This document shows positions 1 through 10,574 of a DNA stretch of 51,969 nucleotides, piece after piece. Made by a program: the position numbers and the translations under genes. The stretch covers positions 1 to 51,969 of the forward strand of contig NZ_PQSR01000054.1 of NCBI RefSeq assembly GCF_002920635.1, given 5' to 3'. The stretch comes from Streptomyces sp. Ru72 (GTDB lineage: Bacteria > Actinomycetota > Actinomycetes > Streptomycetales > Streptomycetaceae). The notes beneath the pieces are model-generated. The model saw only the letters and a list, made by a program, of their open reading frames with translations, was not told where the DNA came from and searched no databases. How positions within the stretch are numbered: position 1 is the stretch's first letter; each line of letters opens with the position of its first letter.

Positions 1-2090
1 AGCGCCCGGGACACGGTAGATCACGTCGCCGTCCTCCTCGGCACGCGCCACGGCCTCCTGGGCCAGCGTCAGTGCCCGGTCGGCCTCGCCGCCCGCCGCC
101 TCCGCCAGTGAAAAGGTGAGCATGGCGCTGGCCGCTCCCCGATCCCCGTGTCCCGCGCCAGCCTGAGGCTCTCCCGAGCGAGGTCCAGGGCCCGCCCGCA
201 GTGTCCGGCCCGGAGTTCGGTCTCGGCGAGCCCGCGCAGGAAGTGCACCTCGGCCTCGACCATGCCGCGCCGCCGCACCTCGCGCAGCAGCGCGCTGACC
301 GTCTTGCGCGCCTCGGAGAGCTGGTCGCTCATGATCAGCCAGCGGAACCGCACGGAGCCGACGCCGTTGTGGTCGCAGGCCACCCGCGCGTCCTGTGGTT
401 CCCGCATCGCCCGCTTGATGGTGCGCGGTGCGTCCGGGTGCCCCATCAAGGTCTCGGCCTGCGCCTGGAAGGCCAGGGCCAGCAGCTCGTTGCGCCGGTC
501 ACCGGCCCGCGCCGCCAGGTCCGCGGCGAGGGCGCCCTCCTGCCGGGCCCGGGCGAAGTCGCCCTCCACCAGCAGCGCCCGCCAGGCGAGCTGGTAGTGC
601 ACCAGGGTGAGCAGCCGGGGGTCGTCGCCCGCGTCCGCAAGCGCCTGGGGGAACACCGCGTCGACCTCGGCCATCGCGTGCCCGGCGGCGTCGATCACCA
701 CCATCCAGGCCCGCACCCTGTCCGCCGGCTGCGTCGCGTGGGCCAGCACCTCGCGGGCGATGTCCCGGGCGAGGTCGGTCTCCCCGGCGGTCAGCGCGTC
801 CTCGGCGGCCTGGAGCCGCCGCTCGTCCGGGCCCGGCACCGCGTCCGCAGGGGTGTGCCGTGCGGCGAGCAGCCCGAGCCCCGCCGCCACCGAGGGCGCG
901 CCCCGGTCCCGGGCGGCGGACGCGGCCTCGGCGAGCCGCTGAGCCACCCGCGGATCCGTGCCGGTGGTCGCGAGCGCCAGGTGCCGGGCCCGCTCGATCG
1001 GGTCGGAGGCCGCCGTGGACAGGGCGGCGTGCACGTCGCGCCGCTCCTGGGCGCTCGCCTGCGCGTACAGCGCGGCCGATATCAGCGGATGCGCGAACCG
1101 TACGAACGGTGCGTCCCGCTCCGTCACCAGCAGCCCGAGCGCTGCGGCCTGCGCGGTCTCCGCCTCCGCGTTGTCCCGGCCCGCCGCGCGCAGCAGGGCC
1201 GGTGTGGGCCGGGCCCCCGCGCTCGCCACGAGCAGGGTGCGGCGGGCCTCGTCGGACAGCGCCTCCAGCCGGTTCAGCACCAGGGTCCTGAGCGAGGTCG
1301 GCACGGGCAGCGGCTCACCGGGCCTCGGCGGAGTCGGGCTCTCGGCGAGGGCGCGACCGAGTTCGAGAGCGAACAGCGGATTGCCGCCGCTGGTGCGGTG
1401 GATGTCCCGCACGGTGGAGCGGGGCAGTCCCGTGTAGCCGCGGTGGTCGAGGAGCGTGGCGATGCGCGCGCGAGAGAGCGGGCCCACCTGCAGGGCGAGG
1501 GTGCCCGGCGGGGACGCGCTCAGGTAGCGGTCGTACTCCTGGCCCTGCTCGGCGTGGGTGCGTACCGCGCACAGCATCTGCACCGGGGTGCCGCCGAGGC
1601 GCCGCGCGGCGAAGCCGAGGAGTTCGGTGCTGGCCGGATCCAGCCACTGCAGGTCGTCGGCGACGATCAGCACGGGACCTCGGGCGGCGAGCACGCGGAG
1701 GGTGGAGAGCACGGCGAGCCGCAGCGCGAGTCCGTCCCGTTGCAGCGTGGACTCGCCGCGGCCGGTGAGGGCCGACTCCAGGGCGGTGCGCTGGGGCGTG
1801 GGCAGCCGGTCGGCGACCTCGTCCATGACGAGCCCGAGCAGGTCGGCGAGGGCCAGGAAGGGAAGGTGGGATTCGGACTCGGTCGCCGAGCAGCGCAACA
1901 CGGTGCGCACCGATTCGCCGTATTCCGCGGCCAGCGTCCGCAGGACCGTCGACTTTCCTATTCCGGCGGGGCCGTGCAGCAGCACACTTCCCCCGTCGGT
2001 GAGCTGCCGGCGCGCCGCCGCGCACAGCTCCTCCCGGCCGATGACCAGGTCATGGTGGGGTCTCGCAGGCTCCTTGAAGTCCCGTCGCAC
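1..2090 (-). CDS. LAL-type AAA ATPase transcriptional regulator, frameshifted and cut by the window edge
   Basis: This is the N-terminal and middle part of a large ATP-binding regulator of the LAL/MalT type. A Walker A motif (GPAGIGKST) follows a conserved GREEL start, and a Walker B-like LIVADDLQWLD lies about 100 residues later, followed by helical TPR-like repeats. The LuxR HTH expected at the C-terminus would lie beyond base 1. The reading frame breaks near 131-150 and stops at 69. Adding one base in a C run there restores a continuous frame to base 1 that reads as normal helical LAL sequence (SAMLTFSLAEAAGG and onward). I chose the GTG at 2090 because GGGGAG sits 7 nt upstream; an ATG at 2144 and a TTG at 2189 are alternatives without a good ribosome binding site. 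The ligand and target genes are unknown. Confidence 0.8.
131..150 (-). other. probable single-base frameshift site in the LAL regulator
   Basis: Two CCCC runs lie here (137-140 and 144-147). On the minus strand the frame gives DTGIGERPAPCSP and then stops, whereas one extra G in either run continues the repeat region to the window edge. This may be a real mutation or a homopolymer sequencing error. Confidence 0.7.
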
Positions 2091-2230
2091 GGTGCCGCTC
2101 CCCTCCGGGTGTCGTGTCCTGGCCAATATTAGGCGTCCCGTCATTGAAAATTCGGACGGTGGCACGGTAAGGGAAACAACCTGACGCAAGGGAATTCATC
2201 GGAGTACCGAATGAATCGGGAACTACAGCT

Positions 2231-3067
2231 CTACGGGAGCACCCCTGCCCGCCGCGCCGCCACCACCGCCTCCCATCTGCTGTGCGCGCCGAGCTTACGC
2301 ATCGCCGAGCGCAGATACCCCTTCACCGTCTCCGGGCGCAGCCCCAGCCGCTCGGCGGCCGCCGCGTTGGTCGACCCCACCGCCACACACGCCAGGACGT
2401 CCACCTCCCGCGGGGACAGCCCCACCTCCCCCGCCGCCGATCCCGGGGAGGCCGCCCCGGCCAGCCGCCCGCACACATCGAGGAGCTCCGCCCGCAGCGC
2501 CGCGTCCTCCACCCGCTGGGCGAGCGCCCGCAGCGTGCCGTGCGCCTCCCGCACCTGCTCCCAGGCCGCCCCGGCCGGGCCCGAGGGCTCCCGCACCGCC
2601 GACAGCAGGGTGCGTGCCTCGTCCCGGGCGACCAGCGCCTGCTCCACGTCCCGTGCCGCCTCCACCGCCGCGTTCAGTGTGCGGTCGCCCAGCGGCTGCG
2701 CCGTCCGCAGGGCGCCGTAGAGCACCCCGCGCACCCGGCGCCGTACGACGACCGGCACCGCGAGGACGGACCTCAGGCCCTCCGCCGCCACCGCCGCGTC
2801 GTACTCGTGGCTGATCTGCCGGGACGCCGAGTAGTCGGTCACCGCACAGGGCCTGGCCAGCGCCGTCACCTTGCCGCCCAGGCCGCTGCCGGAGACGACG
2901 GCGAGCGAGCTGAGCGCCGCCGTCGCGGTGCCGCTCAGTTCGCTGATGCGTATCTGCGGCCGCCCTGACTCCACCAGTCCGCCGAACGCGACCGGCAGCC
3001 CCGTGACCCGCCGCAGCCGCACCAGCGCGCTGCGCACCTGAACCGTCTCGGCTGCGTCAACTGCCAC
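2231..3067 (-). CDS. GAF domain LuxR-family transcriptional regulator
   Basis: A 278-residue response regulator-like protein. Residues about 15-150 look like a GAF sensor domain, with a typical RSVLAVPVVVRRRVRGVLYGA strand pattern. Residues about 213-275 form a LuxR/NarL HTH (GLSPREVDVLACVA, then ETVKGYLRSAMRKLGA). There is no receiver domain or membrane segment, so it probably senses a small cytoplasmic ligand. The GTG start at 3067 follows GGAGGGG with 7 nt spacing. It is divergent from the acyl-CoA synthetase pair, which suggests that it controls those genes; the effector is unknown. Confidence 0.85.
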   Translation of the reverse strand: MAVDAAETVQVRSALVRLRRVTGLPVAFGGLVESGRPQIRISELSGTATAALSSLAVVSGSGLGGKVTALARPCAVTDYSASRQISHEYDAAVAAEGLRSVLAVPVVVRRRVRGVLYGALRTAQPLGDRTLNAAVEAARDVEQALVARDEARTLLSAVREPSGPAGAAWEQVREAHGTLRALAQRVEDAALRAELLDVCGRLAGAASPGSAAGEVGLSPREVDVLACVAVGSTNAAAAERLGLRPETVKGYLRSAMRKLGAHSRWEAVVAARRAGVLP

Positions 3068-3090
3068 GTGCTCGCCCCTCCGTCGCGGCG

Positions 3091-3108
3091 CACCCCCGTT
3101 CGGGGGTG
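3091..3108. promoter_or_regulatory. 18-bp palindrome between the divergent LuxR regulator and the acyl-CoA synthetase operon
   Basis: CACCCCCG and CGGGGGTG flank a TT centre, a perfect inverted repeat in the 101-bp divergent intergenic region. By position it could be the operator of the GAF-LuxR regulator. A hairpin in the regulator's leader RNA is the alternative. Confidence 0.4.
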
Positions 3109-3168
3109 GTGAGACCTGCGTCCCCGATTACACGATGTGAGATGGCTGTCCGGCAATGAGGAGGACAC

Positions 3169-4848
3169 ATGACGGCGAACACCGACGCGACGGAGGCGTT
3201 CCGGACCGCGCGGGACTTCCTGCTGGCGCACCGGGAGGACTACGCGACGGCGTACGAGGGCTTCCGCTGGCCGCGCCCGGCGTACTTCAACTGGGCGCTC
3301 GACTGGTTCGACGTCATCGCGGACGGCAACGACCGCACCGCACTGCACATCGTGGAGGAGGACGGCTCCGAGGAACGCCGTACCTTCGCCGAGATGTCCG
3401 AGCGTTCCCACCGGGTCGCCGGCTGGCTCCGGGAGCGGGGCGTGCGCGCGGAGGACCGCGTCCTGGTCATGCTGGGCAACCAGACCGAACTGTGGGAGAC
3501 CGCGCTGGCGGCGATGAAGCTGCGCGCGGTCGTCATCCCGGCCACCCCGCTGCTCGGCCCCGCGGACCTGCGCGACCGTGTCGAGCGAGGACGGGTCCGG
3601 CATGTGATCGTGCGGGCGGAGGACGCGGGCAAGTTCGCCGAGGTGCCGGGTGACTACAGCCGGATCGCGGTCGGCGGCGCGCCGGAGGGCTGGCGGGCCT
3701 ACGAGGACGCGTACGCGGCCGACGCGGGCTTCGAGCCGGACGGTCCCACCCACGCCGACGACCCGCTGATGCTGTACTTCACCTCGGGCACCACCGCCCG
3801 GCCCAAGCTGGTCGAGCACACCCATGCGTCGTACCCGATCGGTCATCTGGCGACGATGTACTGGATCGGCCTCAAGCCCGGGGACGTGCACCTGAACATC
3901 TCCTCGCCGGGCTGGGCCAAGCACGCCTGGTCCAACCTGTTCGCCCCGTGGAACGCGGAGGCGACGGTGTTCATCCACAACTACACACGGTTCGACGCGG
4001 CCCGGCTGATGGCGGAGATGGACCGCGCGGGCGTGACGACGTTCTGCGCGCCGCCGACCGTGTGGCGCATGCTGATCCAGGCCGACCTGACCCAGCTCCG
4101 CACCCCGCCGCGCGAGGCGGTCGCCGCCGGGGAGCCGCTGAACCCCGAGGTGATCGAGCAGGTGCGCAGGGCCTGGGGGGTGAGCATCCGGGACGGCTTC
4201 GGGCAGACCGAGACGGCCGTGCAGGTCTCCAACAGCCCCGGCCAGCCGCTGAAGACGGGCTCCATGGGGCGGCCGAGCCCCGGCTTCCGCGTGGAGCTGC
4301 TGGATCCGGTGAGCGGCGCGCCGGGCGCGGACGAGGGGGAGATCGCCCTCGACCTGTCCGTACGGCCGGTCGGCGTGATGACCGGCTACCACGGCGACCC
4401 CGACCGTACGGCCGAGGCCATGGCGGGCGGCTACTACCGCACCGGTGACATCGGCGCCCGGGACGCGGACGGGTACATCACCTACGTCGGGCGGGCCGAC
4501 GACGTCTTCAAGGCCTCCGACTACAAGATCTCCCCCTTCGAGCTGGAGAGCGCGCTCCTGGAGCACGAGGCGGTGGCCGAGGCGGCCGTCGTACCGGCGC
4601 CGGACGAACTGCGCCTCGCCGTGCCGAAGGCGTACGTGGTGCTCGCCGCGGGCTGGGAGCCCGGCCCCGACACCGCCAAGGTCCTCTTCGAGCACTCCCG
4701 TGAGGTGCTCGCCCCCTACAAGCGCATCCGCCGCCTGGAGTTCGGGGACCTGCCCAAGACCGTCTCCGGCAAGATCCGCCGGATCGAGCTGCGCGAGGCC
4801 ACGGCCGCGGGCTCGCAGAACGAGTACCGCGAGGAGGACTTCCGGTGA
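3169..4848 (+). CDS. AMP-binding acyl-CoA synthetase (medium-chain type)
   Basis: A 559-residue member of the ANL adenylating family. It should activate a fatty or aryl acid to acyl-AMP and then acyl-CoA in the cytoplasm. Visible motifs are YFTSGTTARPK (A3, about residues 198-208), DGFGQTET (A5), YYRTGDIG (A7 region) and the C-terminal lysine motif KTVSGKIRR. The SSPGWAKHAWSNLFAPW stretch and the length resemble the medium-chain acyl-CoA synthetase branch. The ATG at 3169 has GAGGAGG just upstream. The stop overlaps the start of the next gene (GTGA), so the two are translationally coupled. The substrate cannot be read from the sequence. Confidence 0.88.
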   Translation: MTANTDATEAFRTARDFLLAHREDYATAYEGFRWPRPAYFNWALDWFDVIADGNDRTALHIVEEDGSEERRTFAEMSERSHRVAGWLRERGVRAEDRVLVMLGNQTELWETALAAMKLRAVVIPATPLLGPADLRDRVERGRVRHVIVRAEDAGKFAEVPGDYSRIAVGGAPEGWRAYEDAYAADAGFEPDGPTHADDPLMLYFTSGTTARPKLVEHTHASYPIGHLATMYWIGLKPGDVHLNISSPGWAKHAWSNLFAPWNAEATVFIHNYTRFDAARLMAEMDRAGVTTFCAPPTVWRMLIQADLTQLRTPPREAVAAGEPLNPEVIEQVRRAWGVSIRDGFGQTETAVQVSNSPGQPLKTGSMGRPSPGFRVELLDPVSGAPGADEGEIALDLSVRPVGVMTGYHGDPDRTAEAMAGGYYRTGDIGARDADGYITYVGRADDVFKASDYKISPFELESALLEHEAVAEAAVVPAPDELRLAVPKAYVVLAAGWEPGPDTAKVLFEHSREVLAPYKRIRRLEFGDLPKTVSGKIRRIELREATAAGSQNEYREEDFR

Positions 4849-6479
4849 CGGGACCGACGGATCTGTCGTACACGCACGGGACCAGCACGACCCCGCTCCT
4901 CGGCGACACCATCGGCGTCAACCTCGACCGCGCGATCGCGGCGTACCCCGACCGCGAGGCGCTGGTCGACGTGCCGTCCGGACGGCGCTGGACCTACGCC
5001 GAGTTCGGCGCCGCGGTCGACGAGGTGGCGCTCGGGCTGCTCGCCAAGGGCGTGGGCAAGGGCGACCGGGTCGGCATCTGGGCGGTCAACTGCCCCGAGT
5101 GGGTGCTGGTGCAGTACGCCACCGCGCGGATCGGCGCGATCATGGTGAACATCAACCCCGCCTACCGCGCCCACGAGCTCCAGTACGTGCTGAAGCAGGC
5201 CGGGATCTCGCTCCTGGTCGCCTCTCTCGCCCACAAGACGAGCGACTACCGGGCGCTTGTCGACCAAGTGCGCGGCACCTGCCCGGAGCTGCGCGAGACC
5301 GTCTACATCGGCGACCCCACCTGGGACGCGCTCACGGCGGGCGCGGCGTCGGTCCCGCACGACCGACTGACGTCGCTCGCGGGTGAGTTGAGCTGCGACG
5401 ACCCGGTCAACATCCAGTACACCTCGGGCACCACCGGCTTCCCGAAGGGCGCCACCCTCTCCCACCACAACATCCTCAACAACGGCTACTGGGTCGGCCG
5501 TACGATCGGCTACACGGAGCAGGACCGGGTGTGTCTGCCGGTGCCCTTCTATCACTGCTTCGGCATGGTGATGGGCAACCTGGGCGCCACCTCCCACGGG
5601 GCCTGCATCGTCATCCCGGCACCGTCCTTCGAACCCCGGGCCACGCTCGAGGCCGTCCAGCAGGAGCGCTGCACCTCCCTGTACGGCGTGCCGACGATGT
5701 TCATCGCGGAGCTGAACCTGCCCGGCTTCGCGGAGTACGACCTGTCGTCCCTCAGGACCGGCATCATGGCGGGCTCGCCGTGTCCGGTCGAGGTGATGAA
5801 GCGGGTGGTCGGCGAGATGCACATGGAGCAGGTGTCCATCTGCTACGGCATGACGGAGACCTCCCCGGTCTCGCTGCAGACCCGGATGGACGACGACCTG
5901 GAGCACCGCACGGGCACGGTGGGCCGGGTCCTCCCGCACATCGAGGTCAAGATCGTCGATCCGGCGACCGGGGTGACCCTGCCGCGCGGCGCGGCGGGCG
6001 AGCTGTGCACCCGCGGCTACAGCGTGATGCTCGGCTACTGGAACGAGCCCGAGAGGACCGCTGAGGCCGTCGACCCCGGCCGCTGGATGCACACCGGCGA
6101 CCTCGCGACGATGCGGGAGGACGGTTACGTCGAGATCGTCGGCCGCATCAAGGACATGATCATCCGCGGGGGCGAGAACATCTACCCGCGCGAGATCGAG
6201 GAGTTCCTGTACGCGCATCCGAAGATCGCCGACGTGCAGGTGGTCGGGGTCCCGCACGAGCGGTACGGAGAGGAGGTCCTGGCCTGCGTGATCCCTCGCG
6301 ACCAGGCCGCCCCGCCGACCCTCGAGGAACTGCGGGCCTTCTGCGAGGGGCAGCTCGCCCACTACAAGATCCCGAGCCGGCTGCAGATCCTGGACGCCTT
6401 CCCGATGACGGTCTCGGGGAAGGTCCGCAAGATCGAACTGCGGGAGAGGTACGCGGAACCACCGGCTCACGAGGGCTGA
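4845..6479 (+). CDS. AMP-binding fatty acyl-CoA synthetase (FadD-like)
   Basis: A 544-residue ANL-family ligase with YTSGTTGFPKGAT (A3), CYGMTETSPVS (A5), WMHTGDLATMREDGY (A7), a GRIKDMIIRGGENIYP hinge and the catalytic lysine in TVSGKVRKIELRE. This pattern matches bacterial fatty acyl-CoA synthetases that feed beta-oxidation or lipid synthesis. It starts at GTG 4845, four bases inside the upstream synthetase. From memory, S. coelicolor has an adjacent pair of such synthetases near SCO6195-6196, which fits the gcl neighbourhood here. Having two ligases in one operon suggests either different chain-length ranges or a two-substrate pathway. Confidence 0.9.
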   Translation: MTGPTDLSYTHGTSTTPLLGDTIGVNLDRAIAAYPDREALVDVPSGRRWTYAEFGAAVDEVALGLLAKGVGKGDRVGIWAVNCPEWVLVQYATARIGAIMVNINPAYRAHELQYVLKQAGISLLVASLAHKTSDYRALVDQVRGTCPELRETVYIGDPTWDALTAGAASVPHDRLTSLAGELSCDDPVNIQYTSGTTGFPKGATLSHHNILNNGYWVGRTIGYTEQDRVCLPVPFYHCFGMVMGNLGATSHGACIVIPAPSFEPRATLEAVQQERCTSLYGVPTMFIAELNLPGFAEYDLSSLRTGIMAGSPCPVEVMKRVVGEMHMEQVSICYGMTETSPVSLQTRMDDDLEHRTGTVGRVLPHIEVKIVDPATGVTLPRGAAGELCTRGYSVMLGYWNEPERTAEAVDPGRWMHTGDLATMREDGYVEIVGRIKDMIIRGGENIYPREIEEFLYAHPKIADVQVVGVPHERYGEEVLACVIPRDQAAPPTLEELRAFCEGQLAHYKIPSRLQILDAFPMTVSGKVRKIELRERYAEPPAHEG

Positions 6480-6589
6480 CACAAGAGCCGGCCGCAGCCT
6501 GTGGCGGCGTGGCGACGGTTGCCACACCGACGTCTCGGGGCGGTGACGTGCCGCGTATGCCGGTGGTGAGTCCAGCCAGCGGTACGCCC

Positions 6590-6665
6590 GCAGAAGCAGA
6601 AGCAGAAGCAGAAGCAGAAGCAGAAGCAGAAGCAGAAGCAGAAGCAGAAGCAGAAGCAGAAGCAG
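6590..6665. repeat. hexanucleotide tandem repeat (GCAGAA)x12.7
   Basis: Twelve perfect copies of GCAGAA run from 6590 to 6661, followed by a partial GCAG. The stretch is purine-rich and about 50% G+C, far below its surroundings. It lies in the 284-bp gap between the convergent acyl-CoA synthetase and zinc-ribbon genes, where I see no other gene. Open frames across it (EAEAEA, SASASA, CFCFCF) are products of the repeat. The perfect copies suggest recent expansion and likely length variation between strains. Confidence 0.95.
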
Positions 6666-6763
6666 CCTCGGCTTGTCGAACGGACGGCGGCAGCGCGAGA
6701 CCAGGTCCCCGGCAGACGGGCGAACAAATTCGCTGAGGCCGGACAGCGGTTGTCATCCCGGCA

Positions 6764-7486
6764 TCAGAGACAGTCACTCAGGCCGGCGGCCAGATCGTCG
6801 GCCTGCCTGTTCACCGGCTGGGGGGCGCCGGTGAGATCGAGGACGAAGAGCGGGACGCCTAGGCGGTCGGCGGCGGCACGGGCGCCGTCGGCGTATCCCG
6901 CCAGTGAGAAGCACACGCAGTGTGCGGACTCCGACAGGGCGGTGAGCCACAGGCACTCCACGTCCCGCAGTGACGCCGGGCGCACGGTCGGCTCCACCAG
7001 CGCCCGCATCCCTTCGGCCGTGAGCAGGACCCCGCTGGGCGGACGCTCCTGGGCCCGCCGGACGTCGTGGTGACCGAGCCGGCGCAGACAGAGCGCGGCT
7101 GCGCCGATGGCGTCGGCGGCCGTGCGGATGGTGACGGGCTGCAAGACGGGACTCTGCGCAGACGGACCCCCCGTGCCCTCCGTGGCGGAACCGGGGCGCG
7201 GCAGCCCGCTCACCGGAGCCCCACTCACCGGGACGCGGAGGATCGTCCCGCACGGGCAGTCCAGCTCCGGGCAGGGCCACTGACCCTCCCGTCCGCAACT
7301 CCCGCAGCGGACCGCGACCCAGCCGTCCTCCCAAGTGCGGTGGGTGACCACGGTGGGACGCGAGAGGCGGTCCAGCGGCGGGGCGACGGGCGCGCCGCAC
7401 ACGCACGGATACGACGGCGCGGCGTAGACGTGCTCGCGCCGGCAGACCGGACAGGACACCGGCACGCTCTCGGGCATGGCTCCCAT
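6764..7486 (-). CDS. zinc-ribbon protein of unknown function
   Basis: A protein of about 240 residues that I do not recognise as a named family. The N-terminal third carries two zinc-ribbon-like units: CPVC followed by a CVCG pair, then CGSCG followed by CPELDCPCG. After a Gly/Ser/Pro-rich linker, a C-terminal alpha/beta region (LLTAEGMRALVEP, then LWLTALSESAHCVCFSLAGYADGARAAADRLGVPLFVLDL) resembles a small nuclease or restriction-like fold, but no catalytic motif is certain. Start choice is uncertain: ATG at 7486 or 7477, or GTG at 7507. It is transcribed away from gcl, with both promoters in the same region. Confidence 0.65.
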   Translation of the reverse strand: MGAMPESVPVSCPVCRREHVYAAPSYPCVCGAPVAPPLDRLSRPTVVTHRTWEDGWVAVRCGSCGREGQWPCPELDCPCGTILRVPVSGAPVSGLPRPGSATEGTGGPSAQSPVLQPVTIRTAADAIGAAALCLRRLGHHDVRRAQERPPSGVLLTAEGMRALVEPTVRPASLRDVECLWLTALSESAHCVCFSLAGYADGARAAADRLGVPLFVLDLTGAPQPVNRQADDLAAGLSDCL

Positions 7487-7551
7487 GGTGCTTCCGCGGA
7501 TGCCCACTTGTCCCCGACTTGGGCGATCGCGCAGGCCCGAAGAGCCGTCTC

Positions 7552-7580
7552 TTGACGCCTGTCCCCACCATGCCTACATT
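7552..7580 (+). promoter_or_regulatory. predicted gcl promoter
   Basis: TTGACG at 7552-7557 and TACATT at 7575-7580 are separated by exactly 17 bp, a good match to a vegetative (HrdB-type) promoter. It lies 130 bp upstream of the gcl start, with the palindromic operator just downstream. Confidence 0.6.
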
Positions 7581-7603
7581 GCTTCCAGATAGCAGAAGAA
7601 ATA

Positions 7604-7618
7604 TTCCGTCATGCGGAA
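7604..7618. promoter_or_regulatory. palindromic operator of gcl (TTCCGTCATGCGGAA)
   Basis: This is an imperfect palindrome, TTCCG-N5-CGGAA, 24 bp downstream of the predicted -10 box. A site of the same form, TTCCGTATAGCGGAA, lies upstream of hyi-glxR at 13164-13178. The position suggests repression by a shared regulator. An IclR-family AllR-type repressor, known to control glyoxylate and allantoin genes in Streptomyces, is the obvious candidate, but it is not encoded in this window. Confidence 0.6.
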
Positions 7619-7710
7619 AAATCGAGAAAGAACCAATTCGAGAGGCGCATTGGTGCTCACCGCGGGGCGCGACGGGAGCGCGAGTCCGACAGCCGAAGCA
7701 GGAGTACTCC

Positions 7711-9450
<1,740 letters not shown>

Positions 9451-9474
9451 GCGTCCGGTCGCAGGTTCCGGACG

Positions 9475-9508
9475 CGCACGGGGCCGCGGTTGCCCGCGGC
9501 CCCGTGCG
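9475..9508 (+). terminator. strong hairpin after gcl
   Basis: A perfect 15-bp G+C stem (9475-9489 pairing with 9494-9508) with a TTGC loop begins 25 bp after the gcl stop. There is no T-tract, which is common for Streptomyces terminators. Confidence 0.8.
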
Positions 9509-9702
9509 GCGTGCGATCCGGGTCAGGACGTGGTCACCGCGACGTCGTCGTGGTGCCGGTGGCCCACAGCCGACGGCCGACCGCCCGAGTCTCGGGACGG
9601 CTCCGGAGGTTGGAGCCCCGCTGTCGTCACGGTGCCCGAGCCCTCGGTCACCATGCCCCCCATGCGAGGGCGAGGCTAACGGACCCGGTTCCTTCGGGAA
9701 CA

Positions 9703-9725
9703 GGCGCCCCACCCCGGTGGGCGCC
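9703..9725 (-). terminator. hairpin downstream of the GH43 remnant
   Basis: GGCGCCC and GGGCGCC arms lie 27 bp past the stop of the minus-strand GH43 remnant, so this is probably its old terminator. The rest of 9509-9751 holds nothing else I can support. Confidence 0.45.
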
Positions 9726-9751
9726 CTACAGACGTGAGGGCGTACTCGGAG

Positions 9752-10322
9752 TCATCCGCCACCGTCGAGGTCGGCCCGCCGCCGCAGCACCCGCAGCTCG
9801 TGGCCGACGAGTTGCATCTCGTACAGCTTCCCGCGGGCGTTCTCGAAGGGCCGGTGCAGGATCATCATCAGGCGGCCGTCGAAGGTGTGGAACAGCATGC
9901 CGTGACCGCTGTCGTCGCGGACCAGGGGCCGGTACTGCTGCCATGGCCCCTCGATGGTGCCGGACTCGGAGACGGCACAGGTCTGCACGTAGCCGCCGCC
10001 GATCGCGCCGTCATCGCCGGCCACGTTCTTCTCGTACGTCGACCACAGCATGAGCAGGGAGCCGTCAGGGGTGCGGTAGACCTGCGGACCGTCGGTGACA
10101 TAGGGCGGGATCTGGTGCGGTACGCCGCCTGGTATCCGCTCGCCGAGCCAGAACGCGTCCGACGCCTTGAACAGGTAGACCGGCTCTCCGACGGTTCCCG
10201 ACAGGTCCGGGGTCAGCCGGATCGCTTCCATGGTGCCGTCGATGGTCTGCAGCCACTCGTGTGCGTACACCATCCAGGGCTGCCCGGACGGGTCGACGTA
10301 CAGCGTTCCGTCGAGGATGACA
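9752..10322 (-). pseudogene. truncated glycoside hydrolase family 43 remnant
   Basis: The reading frame encodes the C-terminal part of a GH43-type beta-propeller hydrolase: ILDGTLYVDPSGQPWMVYAHEW, then DGPQVYRTPDGSLLMLWSTY and DDSGHGMLFHTFDGRLMMILHRP. These match arabinanase/xylosidase proteins of usually 300 residues or more. The similarity continues upstream of the first ATG (10273) to about 10322 with no start codon, and the N-terminal catalytic blades are missing. The 3' end looks intact. The break lies next to paired hairpins and close to the MITE-like element, so this stretch has probably been rearranged. Confidence 0.7.
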
Positions 10323-10375
10323 CAGGATGGGCGACATCCGGTGAGGGAACTCCCTCCGTACGGAGAACGGCATCA

Positions 10376-10453
10376 CCGCGGCCCGCCCCCACGGGCCGCG
10401 GTCCCCCGGCCGACACCCCCCTGCGAGGCCCGCCGCCCCCGTGCCGGCGGGCC
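10376..10453. terminator. two tandem G+C hairpins
   Basis: Two perfect stems lie in series: 10376-10385 with 10392-10401 (10 bp), and 10427-10435 with 10445-10453 (9 bp). They do not follow an intact gene on either strand and may be left from a deleted neighbour. The remainder of 10323-10480 shows no gene. Confidence 0.5.
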
Positions 10454-10480
10454 CCGTGTGCTGAGAATGTCCCCATGTGC

Positions 10481-10500
10481 AGGGGCAGTTGAAGCCCCCT
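10481..10500 (-). terminator. hairpin downstream of the small hypothetical gene's original stop
   Basis: AGGGGC and GCCCCCT arms enclose AGTTGAA. On the minus strand this lies about 65 bp past the original stop (10566-10568) of the small gene that the MITE-like element interrupts. Confidence 0.4.
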
Positions 10501-10568
10501 GACCGGTGTTCAGAGGTTCATTTGAGGGTTGCGTAGAGAGGGTACGCCTGCTGGTGTAGACGCCCTCA

Positions 10569-10574
10569 CTCGAT
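10569..10574. repeat. left target site duplication CTCGAT
   Basis: This is a direct copy of 10962-10967, immediately outside the left inverted repeat. Confidence 0.65.

Noticed and set aside
201..2132. A 643-codon plus-strand frame opposite the LAL regulator
   Set aside because: It has typical high-G+C shadow composition; the minus strand has Walker motifs and a coherent protein.
2935..4695. A 586-codon minus-strand frame opposite the acyl-CoA synthetase
   Set aside because: It is a shadow of a clear ANL enzyme on the plus strand.
6509..6736. Small protein with an EAEAEA repeat (and SASASA or CFCFCF frames on the other strand)
   Set aside because: All are readings of the hexanucleotide array, without a ribosome binding site or coherent flanking sequence.
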